From the NCBI GenBank assembly GCA_900757495.1, contig CAAENX010000023.1, positions 124,001 to 188,000 on the forward strand: 64,000 nucleotides of DNA, given 5' to 3'. The stretch's first letter is position 1; each line of letters opens with the position of its first letter. Positions 43,843-52,440 of the stretch are shown piece by piece. The notes under the pieces are model-generated. The model worked only from the letters and a program-made list of their open reading frames with translations, made no database searches and had not been told where the DNA came from. Source of the stretch: an uncultured Collinsella sp. (GTDB lineage: Bacteria > Actinomycetota > Coriobacteriia > Coriobacteriales > Coriobacteriaceae). The translations under genes were made by a program, and so were the position numbers.

Positions 43843-43883
43843 TTCTTATTTAAGCCGTCCAAGTTTTGGGGTGCAGTTCATTT

Positions 43884-44028
43884 GTGGGGGCCGCCGTCGG
43901 ATTCGGACCGTCGACACCCGCGTCACCAATTTCCCCGCGGGGGGGGGAGTTTTCGAATCCGCCCGGGGGCACCAGAGGAATATCGAGCCCGGTACCACCA
44001 CGGTGCCGGGCTCTTCTGGTCTAAAGGC
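43884..44028. repeat. Right island boundary with tRNA fragments (attR-like)
   Basis: 43884-43930 is identical to 25182-25228. 43908-43977 repeats the antisense/sense tRNA-end unit of 25073-25138, including nine G. 43952-44028 is the 77-base counterpart of 24986-25062: tRNA 3' end with CCA plus the GAGCCCGG terminator. There is no 5' half of the tRNA, as expected for attR. Confidence 0.85.
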
Positions 44029-44059
44029 ATGCCGTAGTTTTCGATGATTCAGCTAAAGC

Positions 44060-44095
44060 GAAGCGCCCGTTTGCCGGGGGAGCAAACGGGCGCCA
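44060..44095 (-). terminator. Hairpin after the PASTA kinase gene
   Basis: GCGCCCGTTTGC (44063-44074) pairs perfectly with 44082-44093. On the minus strand it is followed by TTCGCTTTAGC. It is the likely end of the long minus-strand cluster; the T tract is interrupted. Confidence 0.6.
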
Positions 44096-44145
44096 TTGAG
44101 CGAATGTTTTTGCGTCATCAGCCGCTGTGGGCAACGTCTTGATGA

Positions 44146-46095
44146 CTAGTTGGTCGTGCCGGAATCGTCGCCTGAATCAGTACCAGAGCCAGAAATCGAA
44201 ACCGTCAGCGTGATCGTGCTGTCGGTAGACTGCTTGCCGGTGGGGGAGACGCCCGTAACGGTGGCGTTTTCGTTGCCGCTCACGGGGTTGCCGCTCTGAT
44301 CGCAGAATGCGATGTTGTAGAACCCGGCGTTGTTGAGCGCGGTGACTGCGGCGGAGATGCTCTTGCCGTACAGGTTGCCCGGAACGCTGGCCTTGCCGGA
44401 CTTCTTGGCGATGACGACAGTGATCGTGGCGCCGGGCTTCTGCTTGCCGCTGGGGTTCCAGCTAATGACGGTGCCCTCGGTGACAGAATCGTTCTCCTGG
44501 TAGCTCACGTTGACGCCAAAACCGGCCACGTCGAGGGCGTTGCGTGCCTGGGCCTCGGTCATGTCGGTCAGATCGGGGACGGAGGTGGTGTCGGGACCGC
44601 TGGAGACCTTATACGAGATGGTCGTGCCCTTCTCGACTTCCTTGCCGGCTTCAGTGCCCTGCTCAAAGACCTGACCTTCTTCGGCCTCGTTGGCCTCCTC
44701 GGTTGCGTTGCCCTTGAGCCCTACGCTTGCCAGTGCGGCCTCGGCCTGGTCCTTGGTCAGGCCGAGGAGCTGCGGAACCTCAACCTTTTCGGAGGGCTTA
44801 GGGCCCTTGGAGATTACCAGGTTCACCCTCGTGCCCTTGGCCTTCTTGGTGTTACCGTTGGGGGTTTGCTCGGCGACCTTTCCCTCGTCGACATCGTCGT
44901 TGTAGCTCTGGTCGACGGTGCCTACCTCAAGGCCGGCTTCCTTGATCAGCTCAATAGCGGTTTCCTGGTCCTTGCCCAGCACGTCGGGCACCGTGACCTG
45001 TTCGCCGCTGAACATGCCCGTGGCAAAGGCCACTACAACGCCAATCACGGCGACGGCGGCAATCACGGCGGCGATGATCTTGTTCTTGTTGGACTTGGGT
45101 TTCTCGACCTCGTAGGAGCCCGTGGAGCCCGAGGCAGCGCTACGGGCGGTGTTCTGACCGCTCACGCCCGAGACGGGACGAACCATAGCGCGCGTTGAGT
45201 CGGAAAGCTCGCGGGTCTTGGTGGCACCCAGGTCGCCGGCGGCACCGATGATGCGCGTGGGCTCCGAGACATTGACGGCACGGCCGGACAGATAGCTGTT
45301 AAGCACCTGGCGCAGCTCGTCGGCTGTCTGGAAGCGGTTTGCCGGGTCCTTCTCCATGCACTTGAGGATGATGCGCTCAAGGTCGGCATCGACGCCGGAG
45401 TTGATCTGGCTCGGCGGGATGGGGAGCTCGTTGACCTGCTTGAGCGCGACCGAGATGGCGTCGTCGCCGTCAAAGGGCACGCGGCCGGTGGCGCACTCGT
45501 ACATGACGACACCCAGCGAGTAGATATCCGAGGTGGGGCCGAGGTCCTGGCCGCGGGTCTGCTCGGGGCTTACATAGTGGGCGGTACCCAGAACGTTGTT
45601 ATCCTGCGTGAGGTGGCTGTTCTTGGCGCGTGCGATGCCAAAATCCATTACCTTGATGTTGCCGTCGGGCAGCACCATGATGTTTTGCGGCTTAATGTCG
45701 CGGTGGATGATCTCGTGCTTGTGTGCGACCGAAAGTGCGGAGCTGATCTGCGAGCCGATCTGCGCGACCTTCTTGGGATCGAGGGCGCCGTGGCTCTTGA
45801 TGCCGCTCTTAAGGTCGGTACCGCGCAGGTACTCCATGACGATGTAATAGGTGTCGCCGTCCTTGCCCCAGTCGTAGACGCCCACGATATAGGGGGAGGA
45901 CAGGCCGGCAGCTGCCTGAGCCTCCTGTTTAAAGCGGGCGGCGAAGGTGGCGTCGCCGGCATACTGCGGCAGCATGATCTTGACGGCAACCGTGCGGTCG
46001 AGGACCTGATCCTGTGCACGGAAGACGGTCGCCATACCGCCCGTTCCCACCTTATCCTTGAGGAGGTATCTTCCCCCGAGGACCCTCTGTTCCAT
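44146..46095 (-). CDS. pknB: Ser/Thr protein kinase with PASTA repeats
   Basis: 649 residues. Kinase domain (about 8-270): glycine loop GTGGMATVF, VAVKIM lysine, HRDIKPQNIM catalytic loop, MDFGIA (DFG) and APE-equivalent YVSPEQ. A juxtamembrane linker, one transmembrane helix (KIIAAVIAAVAVIGVVVAFA, about 340-362) and four extracellular PASTA repeats (starting VTVPDVLG, VEVPQLLG, TSVPDLTD, ASVPGNLY) follow. PASTA kinases sense peptidoglycan fragments and control wall growth. The start MEQRVLGG follows AGGAG. Last gene of the cluster; its TAG lies in a degenerate ACTAGTCAT repeat. Confidence 0.96.
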   Translation of the reverse strand: MEQRVLGGRYLLKDKVGTGGMATVFRAQDQVLDRTVAVKIMLPQYAGDATFAARFKQEAQAAAGLSSPYIVGVYDWGKDGDTYYIVMEYLRGTDLKSGIKSHGALDPKKVAQIGSQISSALSVAHKHEIIHRDIKPQNIMVLPDGNIKVMDFGIARAKNSHLTQDNNVLGTAHYVSPEQTRGQDLGPTSDIYSLGVVMYECATGRVPFDGDDAISVALKQVNELPIPPSQINSGVDADLERIILKCMEKDPANRFQTADELRQVLNSYLSGRAVNVSEPTRIIGAAGDLGATKTRELSDSTRAMVRPVSGVSGQNTARSAASGSTGSYEVEKPKSNKNKIIAAVIAAVAVIGVVVAFATGMFSGEQVTVPDVLGKDQETAIELIKEAGLEVGTVDQSYNDDVDEGKVAEQTPNGNTKKAKGTRVNLVISKGPKPSEKVEVPQLLGLTKDQAEAALASVGLKGNATEEANEAEEGQVFEQGTEAGKEVEKGTTISYKVSSGPDTTSVPDLTDMTEAQARNALDVAGFGVNVSYQENDSVTEGTVISWNPSGKQKPGATITVVIAKKSGKASVPGNLYGKSISAAVTALNNAGFYNIAFCDQSGNPVSGNENATVTGVSPTGKQSTDSTITLTVSISGSGTDSGDDSGTTN

Positions 46096-46227
46096 TCCTG
46101 CTCCTAACATAACTATTCGCTCAACGATGTGTGTAGTACCAGATGTGTGGCCGCTGGGGCCGTGTGGCGCGTTGCCGCTAGCTCATCGGCCGCGGCGCGC
46201 CATAAGTATCCGCTTTGATCATGGGCA

Positions 46228-49095
46228 TCACGCTCCCTGTGCGGCGAGCGCCGCGGTCAGGACGATGCCGGCAATCTTGGCCGCTTTGACGTCGTGTTTG
46301 TCGTAATCCTCCAGGGCTACCGAGATGGCAACCGTGGGTGAATCGTAAGGTGCAAAGCCAACAAACATAGAGTTGACGTTGGTGCCGCCGGTCTCGGCCG
46401 AACCGGTCTTGCCGGCAACCTTGACGCCCGGAATCTGGGCATCGGTGCCGGTACCGGACTGGACGACGGCGAGCATGGCCTGCTTGACCTGGTCGGCCGT
46501 GGCAGAGCTGACAGCCTGGCCCAGCGAGCGGGACTGCGTGGTCTTAACAACGGTTCCGTCCGGGGCGAGTATCTGGGACACAAAGAACGGGTCCATGACC
46601 ACGCCGCTGTTGGCGATAGCCGCAGCGATCACGCAATTCTGCATAACAGTGGTCTGCGGGCCAGGCGTGTGGTCCATGCCGACGGGCTGACCGGCGCCTG
46701 CCCAAGCGGTCTCCCACTCGGTCATAAGCGACGGGTCGGCCATGATGGAAGCCGCGGTGGTCAGATCCTGACCGAGCTTTTGACCGTAGCCAAAGGCGTT
46801 GGCAAACTGGACGAGCGAGCTGGCGCCGACCTCGTTTGCCACCTGGCCAAAGACGACGTTGGACGACACGGCGAAGGCCTGCTGCAGGCTGATGGTGCCG
46901 TAGCTTTCGTTGGCATAGTTGGTGACCGGCGCGTTGCCAATATCCATGGAGCCGGGCGCCTGGTACGTGCTGGTAAGGCTGGCGGTGCCGGTTTCGAGCG
47001 CCGCGGAGAGTGTGACGACCTTAAAGGTCGAGCCCGGGGTGTACAGCGCGTCCATGGCACGGTCGTACATGGAGCCGTCCTCGCCGCCGCCCGACTGGAG
47101 CAGCGCATCGATGTTGGTGTTGTCGTAGGTGGGCGAGCTCGCGCACGCAAGGACCGCACCGGTGCGCGGATCCATGACCACCACAGCGCCCTTAAAGCCC
47201 TTGAGCGCCTGCTCGGCAGCCGTCTGGATGCGCGAGTCGATGGTGAGCTTGGCGGTATTGCCCGGCTGGGTCTGCCCCGCGAGCGACGCGATGGCGTTGT
47301 TCCAGCTGGAGTAATCCTTGGAGCCGGTGAGCGTATCGTTCATGACGCTCTCGATGCCGGCGGTGCCGTATTGCTGGCTCACGTAGCCCACCACGTGCGC
47401 GGCCATGTTGCCGTTGGGGTAGGAACGGGCGTAGGTGCCGTCCTCCTGCTGCAGCGACTCGGCTAGTGTCACACCGTCGGACGTGATGATGGAGCCACGC
47501 TGGATGTACTTGGAGCGGGCGATGGTGTGGTTGTTGGTCGGCATGTCCTGGTAGTCCTTCGCCTTGATGACCTGGACATAGGTGAGGTTGCCGATAAGGA
47601 TGGCGAACAGCGCTGTAAAGGCAAACACGGCACGAGTCAGACGGTTGGCAAGTGCCACGCGGCCGAGCACGCCGGACTCAGGCGTGTCGAGCAGGCGACG
47701 ACGCATGCGAGAACCCGCGGAGTGGTTGCCGTGGCCGTAGGAAGATGCGCTGGCAAAACGTGTGCCGGTCGGGGCGGCGGATGCGACCTGGTCATCGATG
47801 ATGGCGGCCATGGTGCCGGTGCCGGTGAGCTCGGCTTCGCGTCCGGTTGCCTCGTCGCCGGCGCGCAGCAGCAGCGCGACGATGATAAAGCTCGCCAGCA
47901 GCGAGGAGCCGCCCTGGCTCATAAAGGGCAGGGTGACGCCGGTCAGCGGGATCAGGCGGGTTACGCCGCCAACGATTAAGAATGCCTGGAAGCTGATGGC
48001 CGCCGTAAGGCCGGTCGCGCTAAAGGCGGCAAGGTCGGACTTGGCGCGGGCTGCCGTGGTGAGGCCACGCACGGCAAAAAGCATAAACAGGATGAGCACG
48101 GCGCCGCCGCCCAAAAGGCCCATTTCCTCGCCGATAGCCGAGAAGATAAAGTCGGACTCGACGACGGGGATGTTGTTTGCCATGCCGTTGCCAATGCCGA
48201 CGCCAACCAGGCCACCGTCAGCCAGCGAGTAAAGTGACTGTACGATCTGGTAGCCCTGGCCCTGGGCGTCCTTAAACGGATCGACCCAGACCTGAAAGCG
48301 CACCTGCACGTGCGACAGGAACTTGTAGGCGCCCACGGCTCCAACGGCCAGCAGCGCAAGGCCGATGATGACGTACGAAAAGCGTCCCGTGGCAACATAG
48401 AGCATCAGCAAAAAGATGGTGTAGAACAGGACGGCCGAGCCCAGGTCGCGTTCGAAGACGACGATGAGCAGGCACACGCCCCACACGGCAAACAGCGGCA
48501 GCAGCAGGCGGAAGCGCGGAATCTTGAGGCCCAGGATCTTGCGGTTGGAGATGGAAAGCAGCTCGCGGTTCTCGGCCAGATAGCCTGCCAGGAACAGGAC
48601 GATGAAGACCTTGGCGAACTCGCCGGGCTGGATGGTGAAGCCCGCGATGCGAATCCACAGCTTGGAGCCCGAAATCGTGGTGCCGATAAAGATCGGCAGC
48701 ATCAGCAGGATGATGCCGATAATGCCAAAGGTGTACTTGTAGCGCATGACCACGTCGAGGTTCTTGACCAGTGCGAGCGTTCCCACCATGAGCGCCACCG
48801 AGACAAACAAGATGATGAGCTGCGAGATGGCGAGGTCGGGGGCTAGGCGCGTCACGAATGTGATGCCGATGCCCGAGAGCACAAAGACGATGGGTAGGAT
48901 GGCGGGATCGGCGCCGGGCGCCAGGATGCGCACGGCGATATGCGCCGCGGCGAAGGCGGCGAACAGGCCGATCGGCACGGCGAGCGTCTCAAAGGAAATC
49001 GTGGCACCCGCGGTGAGCACGTACATCGCATAGAGCAGGATGACGGGGAACGCCGAGGCGATGAGCAAGAGCAGTTCGGTGTTGCGGCGACTCAT
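46228..49095 (-). CDS. Fused RodA/FtsW glycosyltransferase and class B penicillin-binding protein
   Basis: 955 residues in one uninterrupted frame. The N-terminal half (about 1-420) is a SEDS polymerase: many membrane helices, GSKLWIRIAGFTIQPGEFAK and the C-terminal LPFMSQGGSSLLASF. After a cytoplasmic linker (about 425-475) a new membrane anchor (RAVFAFTALFAILIGNLTYV) leads to the transpeptidase with YTPGSTFK (SxxK nucleophile), SSNVVFG (SxN) and AGKTGSAET (KTG). SEDS enzymes and class B PBPs normally work as a pair of separate proteins; here they are one chain with both active sites present. The start MSRRNTELL follows AAAGGGAG. It lies between stp and pknB, where actinobacteria carry separate rodA and pbpA. 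Confidence 0.93.
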   Translation of the reverse strand: MSRRNTELLLLIASAFPVILLYAMYVLTAGATISFETLAVPIGLFAAFAAAHIAVRILAPGADPAILPIVFVLSGIGITFVTRLAPDLAISQLIILFVSVALMVGTLALVKNLDVVMRYKYTFGIIGIILLMLPIFIGTTISGSKLWIRIAGFTIQPGEFAKVFIVLFLAGYLAENRELLSISNRKILGLKIPRFRLLLPLFAVWGVCLLIVVFERDLGSAVLFYTIFLLMLYVATGRFSYVIIGLALLAVGAVGAYKFLSHVQVRFQVWVDPFKDAQGQGYQIVQSLYSLADGGLVGVGIGNGMANNIPVVESDFIFSAIGEEMGLLGGGAVLILFMLFAVRGLTTAARAKSDLAAFSATGLTAAISFQAFLIVGGVTRLIPLTGVTLPFMSQGGSSLLASFIIVALLLRAGDEATGREAELTGTGTMAAIIDDQVASAAPTGTRFASASSYGHGNHSAGSRMRRRLLDTPESGVLGRVALANRLTRAVFAFTALFAILIGNLTYVQVIKAKDYQDMPTNNHTIARSKYIQRGSIITSDGVTLAESLQQEDGTYARSYPNGNMAAHVVGYVSQQYGTAGIESVMNDTLTGSKDYSSWNNAIASLAGQTQPGNTAKLTIDSRIQTAAEQALKGFKGAVVVMDPRTGAVLACASSPTYDNTNIDALLQSGGGEDGSMYDRAMDALYTPGSTFKVVTLSAALETGTASLTSTYQAPGSMDIGNAPVTNYANESYGTISLQQAFAVSSNVVFGQVANEVGASSLVQFANAFGYGQKLGQDLTTAASIMADPSLMTEWETAWAGAGQPVGMDHTPGPQTTVMQNCVIAAAIANSGVVMDPFFVSQILAPDGTVVKTTQSRSLGQAVSSATADQVKQAMLAVVQSGTGTDAQIPGVKVAGKTGSAETGGTNVNSMFVGFAPYDSPTVAISVALEDYDKHDVKAAKIAGIVLTAALAAQGA

Positions 49096-49111
49096 AAGCG
49101 GCACTCCCTTT

Positions 49112-51010
49112 CTAATTCTTATCGGAGGCTTCGGCCTCGGCTGACTGTTCGGCGGTTTTCTCGGAATCTGACTCGGAGTTGGATTCCTGATCGGTGTTGT
49201 CGCGAATCGTTTGCGCGTCAATCACCTGACGGGTCTGCTCCTCGTCAATCTGATGGCGGTACTTGGAAATGGTGTCCTGCGCATCGTCGACACTCGTTTG
49301 CGGAATGCCTGCCTTCAGGCGGTTTTGCGTGTCTTCGGGCAGGTCGGACAGTTTGATGCTGGTTTCGCTCTCGAGCCAGTGGAGCTCGACCCCGAGTGTC
49401 TTGCCGGGCAGGCCGCGCCAGACGGCGACATTGCCGTGGTAGGTTCCCAAGTAATAGGAGCCGGTGATGCCCGTGTATGCCCAGATGCCTGCTACCAGCA
49501 CAAAGACAAGGGCCAAGATGGCGGCGATGGTGACATTGCGGCGTCGGACGCGTTTTGCCTCGCGCATGACGCCGTCGTCGACCAGGTCGACGACCACCAC
49601 GGTCACATTGTCGTGGCCGCCGGCGGCGAGCGCCGCGTCCACCAAGTTGTCGACACAGATCTGTGCGGTCGAGGACTGCGTAGCGATGTTTTCGATATCG
49701 CTATCGGGAATCATGCTCGAAAGACCGTCGGAGCACAGAATCAGGCGGTCGCCTTCCTCGATGTGCAGGGTAAAGTGGTCGGCATACATGGCGGGATCCG
49801 AGCCCAGCGCGCGGGTGATGACCGAGCGGTTGGGGTGGACGCGGGCCTCGTCGGCCGTAATCTCGCCGGCATCCACGAGCTCCTCCACGTAGGAGTGGTC
49901 GCGGGTCACACGGATGAGCGTGCCCTCGTGGAGCAGGTAGGCGCGCGAGTCGCCCACGTGGGCGATGGCGAGCGTGTCGTTTTCGATGTAGGCGCAGGTG
50001 GCCGTGCATCCCATGCCGGGTTTGCCCAAGCCGTTGAGGGCGGCTTCGATCACGGCGGCGTTGGCGGCCTCGACGGCTGCGGCCAGGCGCGCGGCGTCGG
50101 CGGACTGCGGCGCCGTCTTGGCGATGGTCTCGACGGCGATGGAGGATGCCACCTCGCCGGCGGCGTGTCCTCCCATGCCGTCGCACACGCAAAAGAGCGG
50201 CGACTGCACCAGATAGGAGTCCTCATTATGCGGGCGTACACATCCGACGTCGGAGCGGGCGCCCCACATAAGCTGCGTGGTGGTGCCGGCGTCGTAGGTC
50301 GAGTCGGTCTCGATGCGCTCGTCGGTCAGCGGCTCAAAGCTCATGGTCGAGCCGGGATCTTTGAGCTTTGCCTCCACGGCGGCGACATCGATTTCGGCGG
50401 TGTCGCCGGGGGAGACGGTGTCGGCATCGTCTCCCGACTCGGCGTCGGAGATGTCTGGAAGGTTGAGATCTTCGGTTACGCGGTCGGCGGGATCGCCGTC
50501 CTGCTGCGGCTCGACAGCCGTCGGCTCGGGCGTCGCAAAGTGCGACGGCGCGGGCGTGCTCTGGGGTTGAGCAGAGGGCTCGGGAGCTGCGGCGGGCGCG
50601 GCAACGGGCCGCTCAACTTCGGCAGGCGTTGCGGACGCGGGTGCCGCCTCGCTTGCCGGGGCGACGGGGAATACCGGCGCGGCAGGCTCGGGGGCTGCAA
50701 ACACGGCAGCGCTCTCGTTCATCGCCTCGGCGACGGGCTCGGCAAAGTGAGCCGGTACGGGCGTTGCCTCCGGTTCCGCGGGCGGCTCGGCAGCGTGCGC
50801 CCCGATGGGGGCGTCGAGCTGCTCGGTGTCGGCATCCTCGTCATCGACGAGCGCCGGATATTCTTGAGTTACATGCGAAAGAGGCAGGGAGAACACGGTG
50901 TCCTCGGGCTTCACGGTCGCAGGGCGCGCCGGAGCGGCATGGGCCGGCGCAGCTGCGGGGACAGTCGGCGTCTCGGGCATGGTTGCGGACTTGTTCTCCT
51001 CGTCGATCAT
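49112..51010 (-). CDS. PP2C-type Ser/Thr phosphatase with long N-terminal extension
   Basis: 632 residues. The first 240 or so are low-complexity (Ala, Pro, Glu). The PP2C domain (about 245-490) has all usual metal and phosphate motifs: RPHNEDSYLV, CDGMGGHAAGEVAS, IAHVGDSRAYLL, CSDGLSSM and GGHDNVTVVVVD. One transmembrane helix (IAAILALVFVLVAGIWAYTG, near 505) and an acidic, presumably external tail follow. It would dephosphorylate targets of the cluster's kinases. Its ATGA overlaps the fhaB stop, showing translational coupling. Confidence 0.93.
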   Translation of the reverse strand: MIDEENKSATMPETPTVPAAAPAHAAPARPATVKPEDTVFSLPLSHVTQEYPALVDDEDADTEQLDAPIGAHAAEPPAEPEATPVPAHFAEPVAEAMNESAAVFAAPEPAAPVFPVAPASEAAPASATPAEVERPVAAPAAAPEPSAQPQSTPAPSHFATPEPTAVEPQQDGDPADRVTEDLNLPDISDAESGDDADTVSPGDTAEIDVAAVEAKLKDPGSTMSFEPLTDERIETDSTYDAGTTTQLMWGARSDVGCVRPHNEDSYLVQSPLFCVCDGMGGHAAGEVASSIAVETIAKTAPQSADAARLAAAVEAANAAVIEAALNGLGKPGMGCTATCAYIENDTLAIAHVGDSRAYLLHEGTLIRVTRDHSYVEELVDAGEITADEARVHPNRSVITRALGSDPAMYADHFTLHIEEGDRLILCSDGLSSMIPDSDIENIATQSSTAQICVDNLVDAALAAGGHDNVTVVVVDLVDDGVMREAKRVRRRNVTIAAILALVFVLVAGIWAYTGITGSYYLGTYHGNVAVWRGLPGKTLGVELHWLESETSIKLSDLPEDTQNRLKAGIPQTSVDDAQDTISKYRHQIDEEQTRQVIDAQTIRDNTDQESNSESDSEKTAEQSAEAEASDKN

Positions 51011-51423
51011 CGACGGTTCACCTTCATGACCACGTCGCCAATCTGGACCTCGTCACCCTCGCGCAGCGTTGCGGGCTCTACCAGCTGACGGCCGTTAACG
51101 AGCGTGCCGTTCAGCGAGTTGAGATCTTCGATAATGAGTGCCGGGCCCTGCAGCGAAAAGCGTGCGTGCGAGGCCGAGACAAACGGTTCGTTGATGCAGA
51201 TGTCCGAGGACGGCGAGCGGCCCACGATGACGGGGCCGAGCATGTCTACATGGATGCCACGGATGCCGCGCGGACCCTTGTCCACATCGATCGTCCAGAT
51301 AGCGGAGTCGCGGCGCTGGCCGCGTACGAGTCCCACGCCGGTTTTCATGACGGCGAACAGGAAGATGTAGAGCAAGGCGACCAGGACGATGCGGCCTGCA
51401 AAAAGGACGATATCGATGTTCAT
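51007..51423 (-). CDS. fhaB: FHA-domain membrane protein FhaB
   Basis: 138 residues. One N-terminal membrane helix (VLFAGRIVLVALLYIFLFAV), then an FHA domain that binds phosphothreonine: VIVGRSPSSDI, VSASHARF and LNSLNGTLVNG are the conserved loop residues. In actinobacteria FhaB (FipA) links kinases to the wall-synthesis machinery. It overlaps the phosphatase gene by 4 bases and lies 6 bases after fhaA. Confidence 0.95.
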   Translation of the reverse strand: MNIDIVLFAGRIVLVALLYIFLFAVMKTGVGLVRGQRRDSAIWTIDVDKGPRGIRGIHVDMLGPVIVGRSPSSDICINEPFVSASHARFSLQGPALIIEDLNSLNGTLVNGRQLVEPATLREGDEVQIGDVVMKVNRR

Positions 51424-51429
51424 AAGCGA

Positions 51430-52440
51430 CTATCCCCTAAATTCAAAGGTGCTTAGGCCAAACGTCAGCAGGTCGCCGTTGCGCAGCGGGCAGCGCGTGA
51501 TGCGGCGGTTGTTGACGAGCGTGCCGTTGGTGGAATTGAGGTCCTCGATCGACCAGTCCGAACCGGTAAAGGTGAGCTGGGCGTGACGGCGCGACACGTT
51601 GGGGTCGCGCAGGGCTATGTCCGAAACCGAACGCTCGCGACCGATGGTCACCTGCGCGGAAGTGATGCTATGGCTCTCGCCGCTCACGACGTCGACGAGC
51701 TGGGCGAGCGGGCGCTGCGGGGCGCGGGTGCTCGCCATGTTAGAGGCAATACCGGCCGCGGCGCCAAGGCCCACGGCGGCGCCGGTCGCGGCGGCTCCGC
51801 CCATACCGGCGAGGGCGTCACGAGAGACGGTTTGCGGCACGGGGATGGGCGCGGCGGCGGGGTCGGGGACGTTGGGCGCAAAGGGGTCGGCCACGGCGAG
51901 CGGGTCGGGAGCGGCGGCACGGGGCGCCGGCTGCTGGGGCATGGCGGCGGGGTGCTGTTGCTGCGGAGCGGCGAATTGCTGCTTGCCGGCACGGGGAGCG
52001 CTGGCGGCGCGGCTTGCTGCCGAGTTGTTCTGGCCCAGGCCATTCTGGTAGGCGCGCTCTTCCTCGTACAGACGACCGAGCGTGGGGGCGTCGACGTTCT
52101 CGGCAAAGACCGAAAACTTACCGGCACGCAGCTGCGGGTCGATCATAAAGCGAACGAGGGGTTCGCCGACAAACACATAGCGGCGCTTTTCGGCCTGTGC
52201 CTTCACAAACTCGCGGACTTCGCGCGAAAGCTCGGGGTAGAACGGGGCGAGCATGGGATCGTCGTCGGCGGCGATCAGGATGGTATAGAGCGCCGGCGCG
52301 GTGTTGACGCCGTTGATCACCAGAGTCTGATCCTCCATGTCGCGAGCGGCCTGCTTGGCAAGCTTCTTAAAGGAGAACGGGGCACGGGTAGCACCGAAGA
52401 TGCCGGCCACGTGGTCCTCGAAGATGTTCAGGAAGTTCAC
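51430..52440 (-). CDS. fhaA: FhaA, DUF3662 and FHA domain protein
   Basis: 336 residues. The N-terminal DUF3662 domain (about 1-125, starting MNFLNIFEDHVAGIF) is typical of FhaA. A Pro/Ala/Gln-rich linker (about 140-240) follows, then a C-terminal FHA domain with VTIGRERSVSDI, VSRRHAQL and LNSTNGTLVNN. FhaA binds phosphorylated kinase or MviN in mycobacteria. GTG start overlapping the upstream kinase stop (GTGA). Confidence 0.93.
   Translation of the reverse strand: MNFLNIFEDHVAGIFGATRAPFSFKKLAKQAARDMEDQTLVINGVNTAPALYTILIAADDDPMLAPFYPELSREVREFVKAQAEKRRYVFVGEPLVRFMIDPQLRAGKFSVFAENVDAPTLGRLYEEERAYQNGLGQNNSAASRAASAPRAGKQQFAAPQQQHPAAMPQQPAPRAAAPDPLAVADPFAPNVPDPAAAPIPVPQTVSRDALAGMGGAAATGAAVGLGAAAGIASNMASTRAPQRPLAQLVDVVSGESHSITSAQVTIGRERSVSDIALRDPNVSRRHAQLTFTGSDWSIEDLNSTNGTLVNNRRITRCPLRNGDLLTFGLSTFEFRG

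Larger units (their letters stand above)
42497..43880 (+). mobile_element. IS3-family insertion sequence
   Basis: About 1384 bp. The ends are imperfect inverted repeats: TGAACTGCCTCCCA...CTTGGAC on the left and TGAACTGCACCCCA...CTTGGAC on the right (complement). It contains overlapping orfA and orfB with an A7 frameshift site. No 3-4 base target duplication is visible (GGGG before, TTTG after), so one flank has probably been deleted. Confidence 0.85.

Noticed and set aside
24933..44028. Prophage or conjugative element
   Set aside because: Only glycosidases, an IS and a gene remnant are present; no integrase, relaxase, capsid or replication genes were found.
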